Shown here: one piece after another, positions 1-9,391 of the stretch
Numbering within the stretch: position 1 is the first letter of the stretch
Layout of the letters: every line of letters begins with the position of its first letter
DNA from: Fidelibacterota bacterium
GTDB lineage: Bacteria > Pseudomonadota > Alphaproteobacteria > Rhodospirillales > Rhodospirillaceae
Assembly: GCA_947476895.1 (NCBI GenBank)
Contig: CANJRX010000011.1
Span: 1 to 62,650 of the forward strand
DNA length: 62,650 nt
Direction: 5' to 3'
Made by a program: the position numbers and the translations under genes
Notes under the pieces: generated by a model
Told to the model about the DNA's origin: nothing
Databases searched by the model: none
What the model saw: only the letters and a program-made list of their open reading frames with translations

Positions 1-147
1 GCACTACAACACCAAGCGGCCCCATTCATCGCTCGGCTATAGGCCGCCGGCGCCGGTGACCTATAGCCCGATACCAGTACCACTCGAACAGAGCCAAAAC
101 ATGCAGTAGACTAACATCACGACTGGTAAAGAAAATCGGTCAGGTCA
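1..147 (+). mobile_element. Right end of an IS3-family insertion sequence (truncated by window edge)
   Basis: Positions 2–109 encode the last 35 residues of a transposase, including HYNTKRPHSSLGYRPPAP, the classic C-terminal signature of IS3-family OrfB (DDE integrase-type) transposases. About 38 bp follow the stop up to a terminus ending in CA, as expected for IS3-family ends (5'-TG…CA-3'). Positions 1–147 are repeated exactly, inverted, at 62504–62650, which defines the IS end at 147. The rest of the element lies outside the window. Confidence 0.9.
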
Positions 148-417
148 AGGGAACGAAAACAGGCTGAGCGCTAAGTACGCCGCGACCTTGCGGCCGATAT
201 CGTGTTCGACGCTCAAGATGCGGTGACAGCGTTCGGCCACAGCCTGGTCGGCCTTGGTCATGGCAAGGTGGCGCACGCCGGAATTGATCATGGTCATGAG
301 CGCGTCTCCAGCCGGATTGCGGCACAACGCGGCAATGCGGTCGACGCGGCCTTCCAGGCACACTTCGGCCAGGTTCAGGCGCAGTTCGCGTAAGCGTCGT
401 TCGGAGTCTGAGTCCAT
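145..417 (-). pseudogene. Hypothetical gene cut by the IS insertion (5' part only)
   Basis: The frame starts at the ATG at 417, 18 bp downstream of waaA, and encodes 90 residues. Its TGA stop (147–145) is supplied by the last bases of the IS, so the native C-terminus is missing. The protein is soluble, helical and Arg/Leu-rich, with RRLRELRLNLAEVCLEGR near the N-terminus. I do not recognise the family. Its position suggests co-transcription with waaA. It could still yield a truncated product. Confidence 0.6.
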
Positions 418-435
418 CGGCCTATGCTATCGGAT

Positions 436-1704
436 TTAAGCGCCCTCAAGATAGGGGGCGAGATGGGCGAGGGTCTCGTTGACGGCATCGGCATGGCGCG
501 CCACCGCGGCCCGCGCATTTTCACTCATGCGCGCGCGTGTGCGGCTGTCCTGCAAAAGCCATTCGATAGCGGCCGCAAGGGCGGCGGGGTTGCGAACCTC
601 GACGGCGGCTTTGCAGCCAATTAGCGCAGCAGATGTTTCGCGAAAATTGCTCATATCCGGCCCCAACAACAGGGAGCAGCCCAGTTGCGCGGCTTCAGCA
701 GGATTTTGACCGCCGCCAACGGCCAATGATTTGCCCATGAACGCCAAATCGCACAGCCGATAGAACAGGCCCAGCTCGCCCATGGTGTCGGCTATATATA
801 TGTCGGTGTCGGGGGCGATGATGTCGCTCAGGCTGCGACGGGCGACTTTTAAGCCCATGGCTGTAATGGCCGCCGCCATGTCGCCGGCTTTTTGGGGATG
901 GCGCGGGACGATGATCGTGAGCAATCCCGCATGCCGCGCTTTAACAGTGTGATGGGCTTGGGCGGCGATGGTGTCTTCGCCGGGATGAATACTTGCCGCA
1001 AGCCAGCGGGGTCGCTTGCTGATCTCGGCGCGTAACGTCGCAAGCGCCGTCTCATCCACTGGTAACGGCGCTGCGGCGAGTTTCAAATTACCCGCACCAA
1101 CGACGCCCGTTGCTCCAAGTTGGGTGAAGCGGGCTTTATCCTCATCTGACTGCGCAATGATCAGCGTAAAGGCCGCCAGCATCTCGCGCGCGAAACCCGG
1201 CGCGCGCTTCCATCCTTGTAAGCTGCGGTCCGACAGACGAGCGTTAATGAGAAAGGCCGGAATTTTACGCGCGGCAATTTCGCTCAAGGTGTTCGGCCAA
1301 AGTTCAGACTCTGTCCACAACACCAGCTCGGGATGCCAATGGTCGAGGAAGCGCTGTACCCAAGGCAGGTAATCCAGCGGCACAAACTGATGAATGGCGG
1401 CTTTGGGCATACGCTCGGCGAGAAGCCGCGCCGATGTCACAGTGCCGGTGGTGACTAGAACTCGCCAGCCCTGTGCCAAAACGGCATCGACCAGCGGCAA
1501 AATGGACAGCGCTTCGCCGACGCTTGCTGCGTGGAACCAGACGAGGCGTCCGGCCGGGCGCGGCACGGCTGAAACGCCGCGGCGCTCGGCAATGCGCGCG
1601 GGATCTTCCTTGCCGCGCTTAGCGCGCAGCGCGAGCCAATGCGGCAGAGCCAGACCGGCGATGGTGGTGAGAATGCGATAGGCGCCGTACAGCATTGCGC
1701 TCAT
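436..1704 (-). CDS. waaA: 3-deoxy-D-manno-octulosonic acid (Kdo) transferase
   Basis: WaaA/KdtA (GT30) transfers Kdo from CMP-Kdo to lipid A precursor at the cytoplasmic face of the inner membrane, completing the LPS inner core base. The 422-residue length is normal. An N-terminal hydrophobic anchor (residues 4–25) is followed by FHAASVGE, whose Glu64 corresponds to the catalytic acidic residue. The C-terminal Rossmann domain carries GGGQNPAEAA near residue 320, the conserved nucleotide-binding GGxNxxE motif. It is the first intact gene next to the left IS, in a minus-strand series with the glycosyltransferase genes. lpxK, a frequent neighbour, is absent and may lie beyond the IS. Confidence 0.93.
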   Translation of the reverse strand: MSAMLYGAYRILTTIAGLALPHWLALRAKRGKEDPARIAERRGVSAVPRPAGRLVWFHAASVGEALSILPLVDAVLAQGWRVLVTTGTVTSARLLAERMPKAAIHQFVPLDYLPWVQRFLDHWHPELVLWTESELWPNTLSEIAARKIPAFLINARLSDRSLQGWKRAPGFAREMLAAFTLIIAQSDEDKARFTQLGATGVVGAGNLKLAAAPLPVDETALATLRAEISKRPRWLAASIHPGEDTIAAQAHHTVKARHAGLLTIIVPRHPQKAGDMAAAITAMGLKVARRSLSDIIAPDTDIYIADTMGELGLFYRLCDLAFMGKSLAVGGGQNPAEAAQLGCSLLLGPDMSNFRETSAALIGCKAAVEVRNPAALAAAIEWLLQDSRTRARMSENARAAVARHADAVNETLAHLAPYLEGA

Positions 1705-1752
1705 ATCCCCGTGCTACGATTTAAGGAACGGCCCGGGGACGAGACAGAAGGG

Positions 1753-2046
1753 CTATTTCTTATCGAAGGCCAACAGCATGTCGACAACGGCGTGAGCCTT
1801 CGGCGCTTCAGTTCCGCCGGCTTGGGTTTGTTTGCTGATCCACTCTTTAACATGAGCCGGATTGACGGGGTGGTCGCGCAACAGAACACACAACAGCGCC
1901 TAGGTCGCGAACATGTTGGCCGCCATATCGTTGATGGCGCCCAGCAACATTTCCGTCTGCGCCGTGGTCGATTTGTCGAGCTTATCGATATCATCGGCGA
2001 CCTTGCCAAGCAGGCCTTGCACTTGGCTCATCATGAAATCCGACAT
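1753..2046 (-). pseudogene. Small hypothetical gene with internal amber codon
   Basis: An ATG at 2046 opens a frame that would encode 97 residues (start [16 protein letters not shown], end VVDMLLAFDKK) but contains TAG at 1900–1902, after residue 48 (…NMFAT*ALLCVLLRDHP…). A single C-to-T change from CAG would produce this. The start overlaps the stop of the GT41 gene (TGATG), so the gene was probably translationally coupled to it. The family is not recognised. The continuation of the same coherent frame after the stop is the main evidence that this was one gene. Confidence 0.6.
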
Positions 2047-4136
2047 CAACTCTTCCTTCCCCATATGAGGTTGCCCATTGAGGGCACACTTGGCGCGTAG
2101 GATACGCTTAACAAACGATTGGTAAACAACACTTTAATCGCAAACAAGTTTCCGGGAAAAGGCTGCCGGGGGTGCTTTTCACACCATTCGGACCAAATAC
2201 CCTTCAAAGCCCCCGTGAAATCGGCGGCAAAACAAGCGCCGTCGCAGACCCGGGAGGCGGCTAAGCGGTCGCGCAGGCTTTCCCGTAACGCTTCCAACCG
2301 GTCGAGATCGCCGGCCAAGGATACGGCTAGGGACTCAAAAGCCGGTTGGTCGTTGGCCACCAGCTCGGACAGGCCGGCATTGTGCAGGTAACCGGCGGCA
2401 TGACGCCCCGCGAAGGTCACGCCCGGGAATGTGACCACGGGGCATCCCATCCAAAGCGCTTCACAGGTGGTCAGGCCGCCCGAATAAGGAAATGTATCCA
2501 TGGCGATGTCGATCTCGTTATAGGCGGCAAGGAAGGCAGCGCGATCCGCCCGGCCGGAAATATCCAGACGGTCGGCGGGTATGCCGTGAGCGGCGAAACT
2601 TTGACGCAAGCGCGCTTGAACGCCCGCGTCCTCGAGGCCTCTGAATTTGATTTTTAGGCGACTGTTTGGCACGCGCGTCAGGATCGCGGCATAGCTCGCG
2701 ATGACGGCATCATTGATCTTGGACGGATTGTTGAGACAGCCGAAGGTCACAAAGCCATTGCTGCGCGCCGGGAGTTTGCCGACTGCTGGCGCTTCTGCTG
2801 GCGCATCGAAACAGGTGTAGCCGCCGGGCAGGCGCAGAATTTTCTCGACGTATTGCGCCTTGTCATCGGGTGGGGCCTGTATGGGATCGGCCAGAACATA
2901 GTCCATGGTCTGCAGGCCGGTTGTTCCAACATACCCAAGCCAACTGATCTGAAGGGGCGCGGGCTGGCGGGCAAAGACGCGTAAACGATGACCGGCGGTG
3001 TGGCCCGACAGGTCGAACAGAATATCGACGTTCGCGCGTTCAATTGCCGCCGCGAGATCTTCGTCGCTGAGACCATCCACATGACGCCAGTCCGTGACCG
3101 CATGGATACGCGCGCTGATGGCATCATCAAGAGCTTCGGGCCGCGTGCTGAACACGATGGAGGTTATTTGATTGCGATCTAGGTTTTCAAACATCCGCAC
3201 ACTGAGAATGCCAACAGGATGAAGCCCGAGGTCGGGAGAAACGAAGCCGACCACTAAGGGCCGATCTTTCATCGGCGTATTCGAATGGTTCAATTTAGGC
3301 AGCACAGCCGCGCCGTGCTGCACATACCAGCGCATATGGGCCGCGGTCAAATCGGCATTGGTCACGCCGGGAATATATTGTTTGGCGCTCAGCCAGTTGC
3401 TGGCGGCGGCCATATACGTGGGATCATATGTTGTCGCGGCGGCAAAAGCGCCAACGGCTTCGTCGGAGCGTCCTTGATCGCTCAGGATCACGCCGAGGCT
3501 ATTGTAGGTTTTTGCGTGATCGGGCCGAAGTGTCAGAACTTTGCGGATTTCGGTTTCGGCATCACTCAACCGGCCAAGATCGCGATAGGCGTTGGCGAGG
3601 TTATAGCGCGCCTCGGCGTAGTCGGGCTTTTGAGCGATGGCGCTTTCGAATGCCGCGGTGGCGCCAACAACGTCATCCAGATCGCGCAAGGCGACGCCCA
3701 TATTAGAGTAGGCCTCGGGATAAACCGCCTGCTGCGCGATGGCGGCGCGATAGGCCGCGACGGCTTCGGCTCGCTTTTTTTGTGCGGCGAGCAAATTTCC
3801 GAGGTTGAAGTGAAAGGCCGCTGTTGCAGGCGCTTGCGCAATGGCAGCGCGCAAAGCTTCTTCGGCTTCCGCTAAACGTCCCAAGCTTTGCAAGACGGTG
3901 CCGAGATTGCCTTGGGCGTCGGGGAAATGTTTACGCGCACGGAGTGCAGCGGTGATGGCTTCGACGGCTGCACCACCAAGGCCCGATTGAAAGGCTGCAA
4001 TGCCCAGCATGTGCATGGCGTCGGCATGTGTGGGATCGGCGGCGATGGCTTCGCGATACAAGTCAGAGGCCCCGCCGAGATCTCCGGCCTGATGGCGCGC
4101 CACGGCTTGCTGATATAAGGCGTCGCCAGCGCTCAT
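2046..4136 (-). CDS. TPR-containing O-linked N-acetylglucosaminyltransferase-like protein (GT41, SPINDLY-type)
   Basis: This 696-residue protein has about seven tetratricopeptide repeats (residues ~1–240) and then a GT41 catalytic region (~290–640). GT41 motifs visible include [60 protein letters not shown] and [22 protein letters not shown]. Bacterial members O-glycosylate proteins, often flagellins, and two flagellin genes lie just beyond the next two genes. The upstream gene overlaps its start by 4 bp (ATGA) and the downstream small gene overlaps its stop, so these form one operon. A flagellin substrate is inference from context. Confidence 0.88.
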   Translation of the reverse strand: MSAGDALYQQAVARHQAGDLGGASDLYREAIAADPTHADAMHMLGIAAFQSGLGGAAVEAITAALRARKHFPDAQGNLGTVLQSLGRLAEAEEALRAAIAQAPATAAFHFNLGNLLAAQKKRAEAVAAYRAAIAQQAVYPEAYSNMGVALRDLDDVVGATAAFESAIAQKPDYAEARYNLANAYRDLGRLSDAETEIRKVLTLRPDHAKTYNSLGVILSDQGRSDEAVGAFAAATTYDPTYMAAASNWLSAKQYIPGVTNADLTAAHMRWYVQHGAAVLPKLNHSNTPMKDRPLVVGFVSPDLGLHPVGILSVRMFENLDRNQITSIVFSTRPEALDDAISARIHAVTDWRHVDGLSDEDLAAAIERANVDILFDLSGHTAGHRLRVFARQPAPLQISWLGYVGTTGLQTMDYVLADPIQAPPDDKAQYVEKILRLPGGYTCFDAPAEAPAVGKLPARSNGFVTFGCLNNPSKINDAVIASYAAILTRVPNSRLKIKFRGLEDAGVQARLRQSFAAHGIPADRLDISGRADRAAFLAAYNEIDIAMDTFPYSGGLTTCEALWMGCPVVTFPGVTFAGRHAAGYLHNAGLSELVANDQPAFESLAVSLAGDLDRLEALRESLRDRLAASRVCDGACFAADFTGALKGIWSEWCEKHPRQPFPGNLFAIKVLFTNRLLSVSYAPSVPSMGNLIWGRKS

Positions 4137-5080
4137 GTGCTCTCAATCAGTTTGATCGACGTGGCGCGCGACTTGATGTGATGCACGGCCACTTCCTGGA
4201 AACGGTCATAGAAGTCGGCGAGGGCCGCGATGCCCACGGGATCGGGCGCAGCCGTTCCGGCCAGCGGTTCAGTGCCGCGCGCGAAGACGCCGTTATAAGT
4301 ATGAGACAACACGTCGAACAGCAGATCAAATTGCCGGGCCGCGGCGGACTCGTCGCGGCGGCTGGTTTTGCGGCAAAGCTCGATCACATATGCGACGAGG
4401 GAATGGAAGAAGAAGTAAACCGAATTGTCCCACCGCGTTTCATGGGTCACATGCAGGGCCACGGGCGACTCAAGCGACTTCAGCTGATAGCCTTGCAGAA
4501 GTGCCGCCAGCGGCATCCAGTAATCCCAGAAAGGCATGCCCATACAGAACGGACTATCGGCAAAGGCCTCAAGCACATCCCCCGACATGAAGAAGTAATC
4601 TTAGCCGACGGAATAGGTCTCGTTGCCTGAAGGATAAAACGAGGTGAACGAAGCCGAAGCATCGACATCGACACGCGGCCCTAACACCAAAGCGCCTTGG
4701 GCCTCGCGATGCAATGTTGCGGCCAGGTTTGGCACGTCACGGAAATAGATGTCGGCGTTGATGATGCCGACAGTGCATTGCGCCGGAGAGACGTTGTGCG
4801 CGGCGCAGGCGTTGCGCGCGGCGCAGGCGTTGCGCAACGCTTTCAAAAGATCGTGGATATAAGGCACAGGTTTATGTGCGAAGCGCTCCGCCGTTGCGGG
4901 TGCGGTGACAATGGTCAGGTCCGGGAAGTCGCTGCGCAGTGAGGCGGTCTCGGCGGCACCGTTGACCGATATGACTTCGCAGCCGGCCGCGCGCCACGAC
5001 TTGACCGTCGCGCGATGCAGTTCAACATCGCGTCCGGGTACGATGCTGGTAGCGAGGATCAAGGGGCGCTGATCAGGCAT
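4133..5080 (-). pseudogene. Hypothetical glycan-cluster gene interrupted by an in-frame TAA
   Basis: One continuous frame from the ATG at 5080 to the TGA at 4133 would encode about 315 residues, but TAA at 4601–4603 splits it into 159 residues (ending GNETYSVG) and a remainder starting DYFFMSGD. The expected residue at the stop is probably Tyr, a one-base change. The N-terminal part reads LILATSIVPGRD and VGIINADIYFRD, resembling nucleotide-sugar-type folds in glycan loci, but no family is certain. An 18-bp tandem duplication (4800–4817, 4818–4835) adds a repeated NACAAR/H segment. Its stop overlaps the GT41 start by 4 bp. A restart at the ATG at 4588 is possible. Confidence 0.65.
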
Positions 5081-5087
5081 ATAATCC

Positions 5088-5987
5088 CTAGGCGTGTTGT
5101 ATCGGAGTGGTGAGAACCACCGGCTTGAACATCGCGCGATCCATCAGCGGTAACCGCGCTTCAGCACGAAGTTTGTCGGCGAGATCGAAATAGATGTCCA
5201 TGGGCGATAGTCCGCAGAAATGGCACAGCACACCGGCCCAGATTTGCGGCTTGGCGCCCGGGGTCTGTTTCACAACGCGCAAGTCACCGGTATCGATGTC
5301 GAGCGTGGCTTCCACCAGGTTCGGCGTGGTGACCTGAAGACGGTTGCTCGCGGGCGGCTCGAAGGGCGCAATGCCCAAAGATGCGAGCGCCACGCCAAAA
5401 AACGGCTCATCGGCATATTCGCCAGCGTGTTTGTAGGCGTAGCTGACGGCATCGCGGCTCGGGCTGTTGTAAATCTCCAGCACTTTATCGAACACGGCTT
5501 TGGATGCGTCGCTGCGTTCGAAGTACATGACGCCGGCGTTGAACACGCTGATGTAGGCCAGATTGAACATGGCGCACAGAACGGCCGCATCCTTTACGCC
5601 GAGCGAGCATGAGAACGCTGGGCCGCTGCTTTGTCTGTGGCCTTCAACCGCGAAAGCCTGTCCGCGGTACTTGCGCCAGAAAAACTCAATGCGTGGACTG
5701 AACAGAAGGCAATCGGCGTCGACATACATCGTGCGGTCGTAAGGTGTCAGGCCGAACAACCGGGCTTTGTTCATGGCGCCGCGCATTGCCGGATCGTCGT
5801 CCACGACGATCACTTGGTCGAAGAGATCGGCGTAGGCGGGGTTGAATTTGATTTTCTTATTGATCAGGACGCTGATCGGCCGGGTTTCGGCGCGGCGAAT
5901 AGACAGGGCAAGATTGGCCGCGATATCGAGATATCGGCCGTCGTCGAAGGCAATCGCCACATATCCTTCCGACTCTTGTTCGACCAA
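5088..5987 (-). CDS. GT8-like glycosyltransferase
   Basis: The 299-residue protein begins with a Rossmann-like strand (YVAIAFDDGRYLDIAANLALSI) and carries a DxD motif in YVDADCLLF (Asp90/Asp92), the metal–nucleotide-sugar site of GT-A enzymes. FNAGVMYFER and the late CHFCG segment fit GT8-like architecture. No signal peptide or transmembrane segment is visible, so it is probably cytoplasmic. It heads the minus-strand operon and is divergent from the first flagellin gene (258-bp gap), which suggests a role in flagellin or surface-glycan modification. The donor and acceptor are unknown. Confidence 0.72.
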   Translation of the reverse strand: MVEQESEGYVAIAFDDGRYLDIAANLALSIRRAETRPISVLINKKIKFNPAYADLFDQVIVVDDDPAMRGAMNKARLFGLTPYDRTMYVDADCLLFSPRIEFFWRKYRGQAFAVEGHRQSSGPAFSCSLGVKDAAVLCAMFNLAYISVFNAGVMYFERSDASKAVFDKVLEIYNSPSRDAVSYAYKHAGEYADEPFFGVALASLGIAPFEPPASNRLQVTTPNLVEATLDIDTGDLRVVKQTPGAKPQIWAGVLCHFCGLSPMDIYFDLADKLRAEARLPLMDRAMFKPVVLTTPIQHA

Positions 5988-6245
5988 AATAAACGCTCCA
6001 CACGTCTAATAGTTGTATATCTCGACCCGGGACCTAGGGTCTTTCCAGGGGCTTGGGTCATCCTAAGTCATTGTATTAAAAGAACGTTTAATTTTCCCCA
6101 CGGAGTATTTGACAGCCGAGACGAGAGCACATATACATTTCCTGCTCAGCCTGGGCTCCTGAATTGGGAGTTTTCCGTGTGAGCGGAAGTAGTGCTGAGA
6201 CGACAGAAATGTCGTGACGTGTGTCCTAGAAAAGGAGCTAACCCT

Positions 6246-7139
6246 ATGAGTGACATCACTCTCTCGAGTGCAACGCGCAACAACTTGTTGTCGCTGCAAA
6301 GCACGACCAATCTCATTGGTCGTACGCAAGAACGTCTTGCCACAGGCCTCAAAGTAAACAGCGCAATCGACGACGCGCTGGCCTTCTTCAAAGCCCGTAA
6401 CCTCAACAGCCGCGCCTCCGACTTGGCCTCCATTAAGGACGCCATCAACGGTGGTATCAGCGTGTTGACGGCCGCGGTGCAGGGCCTCGAGTCGATCGAG
6501 TCGGTTCTGAAGCAGATGAAAGCTTTGGCGCAGTCCGCCATTTCTGCTCCGGAAAGCTCGACCCGCGCAAAGTTGGCCAGCCAGTTCAATGAACTGCGCA
6601 GCCAGGTCGACAACCTCGCTGAAGACTCTAGCTTCAACGGCGTCAACTTGCTGAAGAACGGCATCGGTGCCTTCCAGGCCGGCGCCGACTCGCTGACGGT
6701 GAAGTTCAACGAGCGTACAGAAAACGCTGCGGTCAACCAGTTGATCGTCAGTGGTTTGAAGGTCTCGGACTTCACCTCGATCATGGCGGCCTCCGCTGTT
6801 GCGGTCGGCGCGCCCGGTAGCAGCCCCGCACTTTGGGGTCAGACCGGCGCTCAGGCCGTTACGGCGATCACCGCCTCGATCCGCGCCATCGACTCGGCGT
6901 TGGTCACGGTTCGCCAGGCTGCTCAGGAATTCGGTACAAACGCGGCCATGCTCTCGATCCGCGCCGAGTTCACCACCAACATCATTAACACGCTGAAGGG
7001 CGGCGCCGCCGACCTGATCAACGCGGACATGAACGAAGAATCTGCCAACCTCTTGTCGCTGCAAACGCGCCAACAGTTGGGCACGATCTCGCTCTCGATC
7101 GCGCAGCGTTCGGAACAGTCGATCCTGCGTCTGTTCTAA
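6246..7139 (+). CDS. Flagellin (copy 1)
   Basis: The 297-residue protein has the D0/D1 N-terminal helix (TLSSATRNNLLSLQSTTNLI, then RLATGLKVNSAIDDALAFF) and the C-terminal D0 helix (NADMNEESANLLSLQTRQQLG, ending SILRLF). The middle region is short, as in compact alphaproteobacterial flagellins. The chosen ATG has AAGGAG at 6232–6237, eight bases upstream; an upstream alternative would add 18 atypical residues. It forms the filament outside the cell after type III export. A strong terminator follows at 7167. The neighbouring GT41 and GT8-like genes suggest O-glycosylation of the central region. Confidence 0.93.
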   Translation: MSDITLSSATRNNLLSLQSTTNLIGRTQERLATGLKVNSAIDDALAFFKARNLNSRASDLASIKDAINGGISVLTAAVQGLESIESVLKQMKALAQSAISAPESSTRAKLASQFNELRSQVDNLAEDSSFNGVNLLKNGIGAFQAGADSLTVKFNERTENAAVNQLIVSGLKVSDFTSIMAASAVAVGAPGSSPALWGQTGAQAVTAITASIRAIDSALVTVRQAAQEFGTNAAMLSIRAEFTTNIINTLKGGAADLINADMNEESANLLSLQTRQQLGTISLSIAQRSEQSILRLF

Positions 7140-7166
7140 ACTTCCGAAATCTAGGCTCGATAAACT

Positions 7167-7196
7167 GGGGCGACCGAAAGGTCGCCCCATTTTTTT
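7167..7196 (+). terminator. Intrinsic terminator of flagellin copy 1
   Basis: A perfect 9-bp stem (GGGGCGACC/GGTCGCCCC) with a GAAA loop is followed by an AT7-type U-tract, 28 bp after the flagellin stop. Confidence 0.9.
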
Positions 7197-7426
7197 ATTC
7201 GCATTTTATGCAGCGGCCGTTGAGCGCTTATTCTTTTCTCCATCGCATTTTTTATTCGGCGATTGGAACACTGCGGCCCTGTTAACCTTTTATTTTGCTT
7301 TCCCATTTATTCCTAAGTGTGGATGCGTAGAAGATCGTTTGACGCGCATACCGTTATTTTGACGGTGTGATGACGCAACGGGCCGGCCGATAACGCATCT
7401 ACGGCCGGCACGACATGAGGTCTGAA

Positions 7427-8320
7427 ATGGCTCAGGAAATTACGCTCTCTACCGCGACGCGGACGAATCTGTTGTCGCTGCAGAACACCACAAGCCTGAT
7501 CGGGCGCACGCAAGAGCGCCTCGCGACAGGCTTAAAGGTCAACAACGCCATCGACGATGCGCTGGCCTTCTTCAAGGCGCGCAACCTCAATAGCCGTGCT
7601 TCGGACTTGCAGAGCATCAAGGACGAAATCACCGGCGGCATCAACGTTATTAAAGCCGCGACTCAAGGCCTCGAGTCGATGGAAAGCCTGTTGAAGCAGA
7701 TGAAGGCATTGGCACAGTCCGCCATCTCTGCTCCGGAAAGCTCGACCCGTGCGAAGCTTGCGAGCCAGTTCAACGAACTGCGCAGCCAAGTCGACAATCT
7801 GGCCGAAGATTCCAGCTTCAACGGTATCAATCTTCTCAAAAATTCCACCGCTGCCTTCGCGCCTGGCGCCGACTCGCTGACGGTGAAGTTCAACGAACGC
7901 ACAGAAGCGCAAGCCATCAACCAATTGGTGATCAGCGGGCTCAAGGTTTCTGACTTCACCTCGATCATGGGCCGCTCGGCGACGGCAACCGGTCCTGCCG
8001 GTGGCACCAACGTCTGGGGTCAGACCGGTCCATCAGGCATTCTTGCGATCAACTCGGCTCTGCGCGCCATCGACTCGGCGTTGATGACCGTGCGCCAGTC
8101 CGCGCAAACATTCGGCACCAATTCGTCGCTGCTGCAGATTCGCGCGGATTTCACCACGCAGATCATCACCACCCTTAAGGGCGGTGCGGCTGACCTTGTA
8201 AACGCGGACATGAACGAAGAATCGGCCAACCTTCTGTCGCTGCAAACGCGCCAGCAGCTCGGCACAATCTCGCTCTCGATCGCGCAGAAATCCGAAGAAG
8301 CCATTCTCAGGCTCTTCTAG
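7427..8320 (+). CDS. Flagellin (copy 2)
   Basis: This 297-residue protein has exactly the same length as copy 1. It is nearly identical to it through the N-terminal half and the last ~70 residues, and differs mainly around residues 150–220 (the variable, surface-exposed part). The ATG at 7427 aligns with the copy 1 start and has TGAGG at 7416–7420; an ATG four codons upstream is less likely. Tandem duplication is the likely origin. It has its own 287-bp upstream region and is followed by the regulators flbT and flaF. The codon ending the gene is TAG. Confidence 0.93.
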   Translation: MAQEITLSTATRTNLLSLQNTTSLIGRTQERLATGLKVNNAIDDALAFFKARNLNSRASDLQSIKDEITGGINVIKAATQGLESMESLLKQMKALAQSAISAPESSTRAKLASQFNELRSQVDNLAEDSSFNGINLLKNSTAAFAPGADSLTVKFNERTEAQAINQLVISGLKVSDFTSIMGRSATATGPAGGTNVWGQTGPSGILAINSALRAIDSALMTVRQSAQTFGTNSSLLQIRADFTTQIITTLKGGAADLVNADMNEESANLLSLQTRQQLGTISLSIAQKSEEAILRLF

Positions 8321-8569
8321 GGCGACTTCTTTGTCGGATGATCAGAAGGATCAAGCCGTGCTTTATCAAAGCCTTCGTCCGCGTGCTCTGTCCCGCCGCC
8401 GCCTGCGTCGCACGCTTGCGGACGCTACGCCGTTATGCGGGCTTCCAGCGAGACGCAAATCGATTCATACTCCGCGCGCTTTACGCCTGACGCGCCTTTC
8501 GCCGTCGGCCCTTTATGTGGATATTTTCATGGTCCCGCACATGACTAAACGCGCGACGCCGAGGGTTTT

Positions 8570-8968
8570 ATGCCGCTTAAATTAACGCTTAAACCCAACG
8601 AGAAGGTTCTGATCGGTACGTCGGTGATCGCCAACGGACCGGTTAAGACGGAATTTGTGGTGCTAAACCGCGTGCCCGTGGTGCGGGAAAAGGACATCAT
8701 CACCGAAGAGAAGGCGGATACGATCGCCAAAAAGCTCTACGTGACGATCCTTAACATGTATATCAACCCGGCGCGGGAGAAGGATTACCATGGAATTTAC
8801 TTCGTTTTAATGAGACAAATGATCTTAGTACCCATGGACGCGCGCGCGGTCGATTTGATGGTGGAAATGTCGCAGCACATCATGGCGGCCGATCACTACC
8901 GGGCGCTGAAGTTATGTCGGCAATTGATCAAGTTCGAGACGGAGGCCTTGGGTAATGTCAAAAGATAA
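8570..8968 (+). CDS. flbT: Flagellin synthesis repressor FlbT
   Basis: FlbT is a small cytoplasmic regulator that binds the 5' region of flagellin mRNA and limits its translation or stability until the hook is complete. The 132-residue product begins MPLKLTLKPNEKVLIG and contains VVREKDII and LYVTILNMYINPA, all typical of the family. The ATG is preceded by GAGGG. It overlaps the start of flaF by 14 bp, the usual flbT–flaF pairing in alphaproteobacteria. It appears intact although its partner flaF is not. Confidence 0.9.
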   Translation: MPLKLTLKPNEKVLIGTSVIANGPVKTEFVVLNRVPVVREKDIITEEKADTIAKKLYVTILNMYINPAREKDYHGIYFVLMRQMILVPMDARAVDLMVEMSQHIMAADHYRALKLCRQLIKFETEALGNVKR

Positions 8969-9374
8969 AGTTGCAGCATACCAGCAGCAACAGAAGCGCA
9001 ATCTCTAGCCGCGCGAAGTTGAAGCCATGGCCTTCACCAAGGCAGCTTTGCTCTTGGAAGAAGCCAAGGGCAAAACCAATAGCATCGAAGAATATTCGAA
9101 GGCGCTGCGTTTCAACCATCTGCTCTGGACAATCATCCAGGCGGATTTGACCGAACCCGAAAATCAGCTGCCGAACGAGATCAAGGCCAACGTCATGTCC
9201 TTGAGCATCTTTGTCGACAAGCAGACAACCAAGGCCATGCGCAGCAGCAGCGCCGCCGACCTCGATGTGCTGATCAACATCAACCGCAATCTGGCGGCGG
9301 GTCTGCGCGCGACGACCACTCCGGCGCCTGCGCCCGAAGTTACCCGGCCTCAAAGCTCGTCTGAATCCGCTTAA
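8955..9374 (+). pseudogene. flaF: flaF interrupted by amber codon 18
   Basis: FlaF is a small protein needed for flagellin synthesis or secretion, acting opposite to FlbT. A frame from the ATG at 8955 reads MSKDKVAAYQQQQKRNL, then TAG (9006–9008), then PREVEAMAFTKAALLLEEA and the FlaF body NQLPNEIKANVMSLSIFVDKQT. Both sides of the stop match the family in the same frame (AYQ…SPREVE), so one substitution, probably TCG to TAG, created it. A restart at the ATG at 9027 would give 115 residues lacking the conserved N-terminal helix. Function is therefore doubtful. Confidence 0.8.
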
Positions 9375-9391
9375 GCGGGTCATGGTGCGCC

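Noticed and set aside
6076-6091. TTAA-N8-TTAA as a CtrA site before flagellin copy 1
   Set aside because: The consensus needs N7 (TTAA-N7-TTAA) and the flanking CC is missing; AT-rich chance match is likely.
6063-7190. A 375-codon minus-strand frame across flagellin copy 1
   Set aside because: Artefact of codon bias in the flagellin gene; a similar antisense frame occurs over copy 2.
7386-7393. GCCGATAA, a sigma-28 −10-like box before flagellin copy 2
   Set aside because: No TAAA-like −35 box at the expected distance, and copy 1 lacks any counterpart.
8331-8569. An 84-codon open frame between flagellin copy 2 and flbT
   Set aside because: Arg/Leu-rich composition, no ribosome site, and it overlaps the flbT start; the 249-bp stretch holds no convincing gene.
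1900-9008. Reassignment of TAG to a sense codon, suggested by amber codons in the 1753–2046 gene and flaF
   Set aside because: Many intact genes in the window end at TAG (flagellin copy 2, uvrB, carA, lrp, aminotransferase), and another lesion uses TAA. Ordinary nonsense mutations explain the data better.
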